Source: an uncultured Marinilabiliales bacterium (GTDB taxonomy: Bacteria > Bacteroidota > Bacteroidia > Bacteroidales > BM520). Taken from it: a stretch of DNA of 10,314 bases. Both the position numbers and the translations under genes were made by a program. Every line of letters starts with the position of its first letter. The first letter of the stretch is position 1. Below, piece by piece: positions 8,017 through 10,314 of this stretch. The stretch covers positions 1 to 10,314 of the forward strand of contig CALFIZ010000089.1 of the NCBI GenBank assembly GCA_937877575.1, in the 5' to 3' direction. The notes under the pieces are model-generated. The model saw only the letters and a list, made by a program, of their open reading frames with translations. It ran no database searches and was not told where the DNA came from.

Positions 8017-8046
8017 CAAAAATACTGCTTTTTTTGAAATCTCAAA
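8017..8046 (-). promoter_or_regulatory. Predicted Bacteroidota-type promoter for the rimP operon
   Basis: On the minus strand TATTTTTG (8024-8017) matches the Bacteroidota -7 consensus TAnnTTTG exactly. A TTTG (8046-8043) lies 18 bases upstream, in about the right place for the -33 element. Transcription would start near 8010, giving a leader of roughly 65 bases that contains the hairpin. The region is AT-rich, so chance matches are possible. Confidence 0.5.
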
Positions 8047-8081
8047 GTATTTTTAAATTATTTTTCTCCTATTCATAAATA

Positions 8082-8112
8082 TTGGCTGAATTTAAAAAAA
8101 AATGTATATTTG
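8082..8112 (+). promoter_or_regulatory. Predicted Bacteroidota-type promoter for the C10 peptidase gene
   Basis: TATATTTG (8105-8112) matches the TAnnTTTG -7 consensus exactly. TTGG (8082-8085) lies 19 bases upstream, a partial match to the -33 TTTG element at the expected spacing. Transcription would begin near 8118, leaving an AT-rich leader of ~50 bases before the ATG at 8171. Confidence 0.58.
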
Positions 8113-8170
8113 CAACTTAAATAGTTTTAAATATAATTCGAAATTATTAATGATAAAAAAATTACAAAAA

Positions 8171-10314
8171 ATGAAGAGATTATTTGCGGTGTTAGTAATG
8201 ATGTCTTTAGGCTTTGCATCTTTTGCCAATCCTGTTGATGTTACTACTGCGCAGGCTGTCAGTACTAAGTTCATGATAGCCAACACGGAGATGAAGGGAG
8301 ACCTGAACTCCCAGTTAGTTTACACTTATGTGTCCGAGGCAGGTAATGCCTGCCTATATGCTATGAACGTCGGCACTAACGGTTACGTTATTGTTGCTGC
8401 CGATGATCGCTCAACACCAATTCTCGGATATTCAACTGAAGGCATTTTTGATATTTCCAATATTGCTCCTGCAATGGACGAATATCTGAAAGGATTTGTT
8501 GAACAAATCGATTATGCCATTGAAAATGATATCCCTGCCTCTGATGAGATCGTGCAACAATGGGCGTTGGTTAAAGCAACAGGCAATGTCACGGCATCTA
8601 AGAACACTAAAACGGTCACTCCTTTAATGTCATTGACATGGAATCAGAATTATCCTTACAATCTCCATTGTCCTGTTGATGCCAATGGTCCTGGGGGACA
8701 TGTGTATGTCGGCTGTACTTCCACAGCTATGGCTATGGTCATGAAATATTGGAACTATCCTGTGCATGGAATCGGTTCGAAGACATATACTCCATCGGGT
8801 TATCCTCAACAATCAGTGAATTTCTCTACTGCAAACTATGAATATGATTTAATGCCAGACAATATCAGCGCAAACAGTGACATGGAGCAGATTAATGCTG
8901 TTTCATATTTCATGTATCATTGTGCAGTAAGTCTTGGAACAGCTTTCGGACCTAATGGTTCAAGTGCCTATCCTTCGGATGTTCCCGGCGTAATGAAGAA
9001 TAATTTCGCATATAGCACTGAAACCGTCGGCAAAAACAAGAGCAGTTATTCCACGAGCGGATGGATAACATTGCTTAAGAGCGATTTGGATTTGGGACGT
9101 CCTATCCATTACAGCGGTTGGAACAGCTATGGCGGCGGCGGACACAGTTTTGTATGCGATGGTTACGATGCAAGCGACTATTTCCATTTCAACTGGGGAT
9201 GGAGCGGCAGCGGCAACGGCTATTTTGCAATGGGTGCCCTTTATGTGAGCGGCTATGATTTCAGCTATAATAATTATGCGGTGATGTATGCTCATCCAAT
9301 AAGCTATACCGTTTCTGCTACATCTTCACCTTTAGCAGGCGGTACTACACTTGTTGGTGACGGCACTACAAACAGTTTCTATAAATTCTCTACAGTTACG
9401 GTTACAGCCATTCCAAGTGACGGCTATGAATTTGTCAGATGGACGAAGAATGGAACAACTGTTTCAACGGATCAGGAATATTCATTTGAAATTACAGCGA
9501 ATACCTCTTTGGTCGCTCGTTTCCAGGTTGCAGCCATAACTTACGAGGTTACTGCAACAGTAACACCAAACGGTGCCGGAACAGTTACAGGTACAGGAAC
9601 TTATAACGATGGCGCAACAGCCGTTTTAATTGCAACGGCGAACAATGGCTTCAATTTCCTGCATTGGCTTAACCAAGACGGAAGCGTAGTTTCAACTTCA
9701 AGTACATATTCATTTGTGGTAACAGGTAATGTCAATCTGACTGCTGCTTTTGCTGAAATACCGCAGGAAATCAATATCATGACCATCGGTGATTATGTCG
9801 GCGATATTGGCACTGCCATCACAGTAGGCGTTAGTCTTGATAATGAGTCCGATGTCTCCGGCTTCCAGTTCGATGTGACTTTGCCATCCGGAGTCACATA
9901 CGTGTCTGGTTCACTTGTGAAAGCCTCCCGACTTTATTCCCAGCACATTCTTCTCGGCCAGGTTGTAAGCGGTAATATTCTCAGAGTATTATGCTATTCA
10001 ATGCCAGGGACCTATATCAGTGGGAATTCCGGTGAGATAGTTTATTTCAATCTCAACCTTGCCGGTCCTGCCGGTACATATCCACTCCCATTGTCAAATG
10101 CTGTTTTGTCTGATATTATGGGCCATACAACCTTTCCTCAGACAGTTGACGGTAGCGTTATAATACTTGAAGAAGGCCAGACCACATACGAAATAACTGC
10201 AACCGCAAATCCTGCAATCGGCGGCTCAGTCAGTGGCGCAGGCACCTATATCGAAGGTACGACAGTTTCTCTCACCGCAGTTCCAAGTGACGGCTATTAC
10301 TTTGTCAATTGGAC
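8171..10314 (+). CDS. Secreted C10 (streptopain-family) cysteine peptidase with InlB B-repeats and a cohesin-like domain, 3' end outside window
   Basis: The frame runs from ATG 8171 to the right edge without a stop: 714 complete residues plus two bases. Residues 1-19 form a Sec signal peptide (MKRLFAVLVMMSLGFASFA, cleavage likely before NPVDV). Residues ~20-140 resemble the streptopain propeptide, including NGYVIVAADDRSTPILGYS. The C10 peptidase domain follows, to about residue 375. Trp157 and Gln159 (WNQNYPYN) are the expected oxyanion region, Cys182 in VGCTSTAMAMVMKYWNYP is the nucleophile, His325 in GGGGHSFVCDGYD is the catalytic histidine, and NWGW (341-344) gives the conserved tryptophan. 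Two B-repeat domains (379-452, 458-528), a cohesin-like beta domain (533-666) and the start of a third B-repeat follow. It is probably an exported zymogen that degrades extracellular protein; the sorting signal lies beyond the window. An in-frame ATG at 8150 would add MIKKLQK; I prefer 8171 because an A-rich leader precedes it. Confidence 0.88.
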   Translation, partial: MKRLFAVLVMMSLGFASFANPVDVTTAQAVSTKFMIANTEMKGDLNSQLVYTYVSEAGNACLYAMNVGTNGYVIVAADDRSTPILGYSTEGIFDISNIAPAMDEYLKGFVEQIDYAIENDIPASDEIVQQWALVKATGNVTASKNTKTVTPLMSLTWNQNYPYNLHCPVDANGPGGHVYVGCTSTAMAMVMKYWNYPVHGIGSKTYTPSGYPQQSVNFSTANYEYDLMPDNISANSDMEQINAVSYFMYHCAVSLGTAFGPNGSSAYPSDVPGVMKNNFAYSTETVGKNKSSYSTSGWITLLKSDLDLGRPIHYSGWNSYGGGGHSFVCDGYDASDYFHFNWGWSGSGNGYFAMGALYVSGYDFSYNNYAVMYAHPISYTVSATSSPLAGGTTLVGDGTTNSFYKFSTVTVTAIPSDGYEFVRWTKNGTTVSTDQEYSFEITANTSLVARFQVAAITYEVTATVTPNGAGTVTGTGTYNDGATAVLIATANNGFNFLHWLNQDGSVVSTSSTYSFVVTGNVNLTAAFAEIPQEINIMTIGDYVGDIGTAITVGVSLDNESDVSGFQFDVTLPSGVTYVSGSLVKASRLYSQHILLGQVVSGNILRVLCYSMPGTYISGNSGEIVYFNLNLAGPAGTYPLPLSNAVLSDIMGHTTFPQTVDGSVIILEEGQTTYEITATANPAIGGSVSGAGTYIEGTTVSLTAVPSDGYYFVNW
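9305..9526 (+). repeat. InlB-type B-repeat domain 1 of the peptidase
   Basis: Residues 379-452 begin YTVSATSSPLAGGT and contain the family signature VTVTAIPSDGYEFVRWTKNG, then end with TSLVARFQ. This is the divergent InlB B-repeat (beta-grasp-like) pattern: a Tyr-x-Val strand, a Gly-rich turn, AxPxxGYxFxxW, and a closing LxAxF strand. Such modules act as spacers or adhesion units on secreted proteins. The DNA of its core is nearly repeated in the third copy. Confidence 0.75.
9542..9754 (+). repeat. InlB-type B-repeat domain 2 of the peptidase
   Basis: Residues 458-528 follow the same pattern: YEVTATVTPNGAGTVTGTGT, then IATANNGFNFLHWLNQDGS and the closing VNLTAAFA. It is more diverged in its core (ANNGFNFLHW against IPSDGYEFVRW) than copies 1 and 3 are from each other. 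Confidence 0.75.
9767..10168 (+). other. Cohesin-like beta-sandwich domain within the peptidase
   Basis: Residues 533-666 form a beta-rich segment with VGVSLDNESDVSGFQFDVTL, PSGVTYVSGSL, NILRVLCYSM, GEIVYFNLNLAG and YPLPLSNAVLSD. The pattern of an averaged-strand opening (xxVxLxNxxxVxGFQFDV), a central LRVLxYS strand and a closing GxVxxLxLxA-like strand is that of cohesin/CBM-type jelly-roll domains common in exported Bacteroidota proteins. In cellulosomes cohesins bind dockerins; whether this copy binds anything is unknown. The family call rests on pattern only. Confidence 0.45.
10187..10314 (+). repeat. InlB-type B-repeat domain 3 of the peptidase (truncated by window end)
   Basis: Residues 673-714 begin YEITATANPAIGGSVSGAGT and reach AVPSDGYYFVNW before the window ends. 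The first two-thirds of a B-repeat is therefore present. Bases 10281-10297 are identical to 9411-9427 in copy 1. Confidence 0.72.

Larger units (their letters stand above)
7947..8170. other. Divergent intergenic control region
   Basis: These 224 bases separate the minus-strand rimP operon from the plus-strand peptidase gene. They hold the rimP leader hairpin (7954-7981), a minus-strand promoter (8017-8046) and a plus-strand promoter (8082-8112). The stretch 8030-8170 is very AT-rich, with several A or T runs. No RNA gene or coding sequence is apparent. Confidence 0.7.

Noticed and set aside
8092..8286. Small minus-strand frame (64 codons) across the peptidase promoter and signal-peptide region
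   Set aside because: It overlaps the start of the peptidase on the opposite strand, runs into AT-rich intergenic DNA and has no recognisable content.
8960..9295. A 111-codon minus-strand frame opposite the catalytic domain
   Set aside because: It is antisense to the conserved C10 peptidase core, including the catalytic histidine, so it is a shadow.

Overview
The window looks like a chromosomal segment from a member of the Bacteroidota, most likely Bacteroidales. The evidence is a RecQ with the long C-terminal tail typical of that phylum, a DUF4296-type lipoprotein, a C10 (streptopain-family) peptidase fused to InlB-type B-repeats, the near absence of Shine-Dalgarno sequences before the genes, A-rich leaders, and two matches to the Bacteroidota -7 promoter element TAnnTTTG. 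No tRNA, rRNA, CRISPR array, insertion sequence or phage gene is visible.

Layout. (1) 1-1421, plus strand: the 3' end of recQ, then a membrane-anchored OmpH/Skp-like coiled-coil protein, then a small DUF4296-like lipoprotein. The three genes are tightly packed, with a 12-base gap and then a 4-base overlap, and probably form one transcript. (2) 1404-7946, minus strand: a five-gene block transcribed rimP, nusA, infB, an RlmI-like rRNA methyltransferase and deoC. rimP-nusA-infB is the conserved ribosome-maturation, transcription-elongation and translation-initiation cluster of bacteria. The methyltransferase is attached by a one-base TAGTG stop/start overlap and deoC by an ATGA overlap, so ribosome assembly, rRNA modification and deoxynucleoside catabolism appear to share one message. 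The last codons of deoC overlap those of the convergent DUF4296 gene. (3) 7947-8170: a 224-base divergent control region with a predicted promoter on each strand and a GC-rich hairpin followed by a U tract in the rimP leader. (4) 8171 to the window end, plus strand: a large secreted C10 cysteine peptidase that is still open at the right edge. It has a signal peptide, a propeptide, an intact catalytic domain, two B-repeats, a cohesin-like beta domain and the start of a third B-repeat.

Most of the window is ordinary core genome. The parts most worth a second look are the modular peptidase, the attenuator-like hairpin before rimP, and a perfect 9-base inverted repeat exactly in phase with the lipobox codons of the DUF4296 protein. 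I found no clear evidence of a new multi-gene system.
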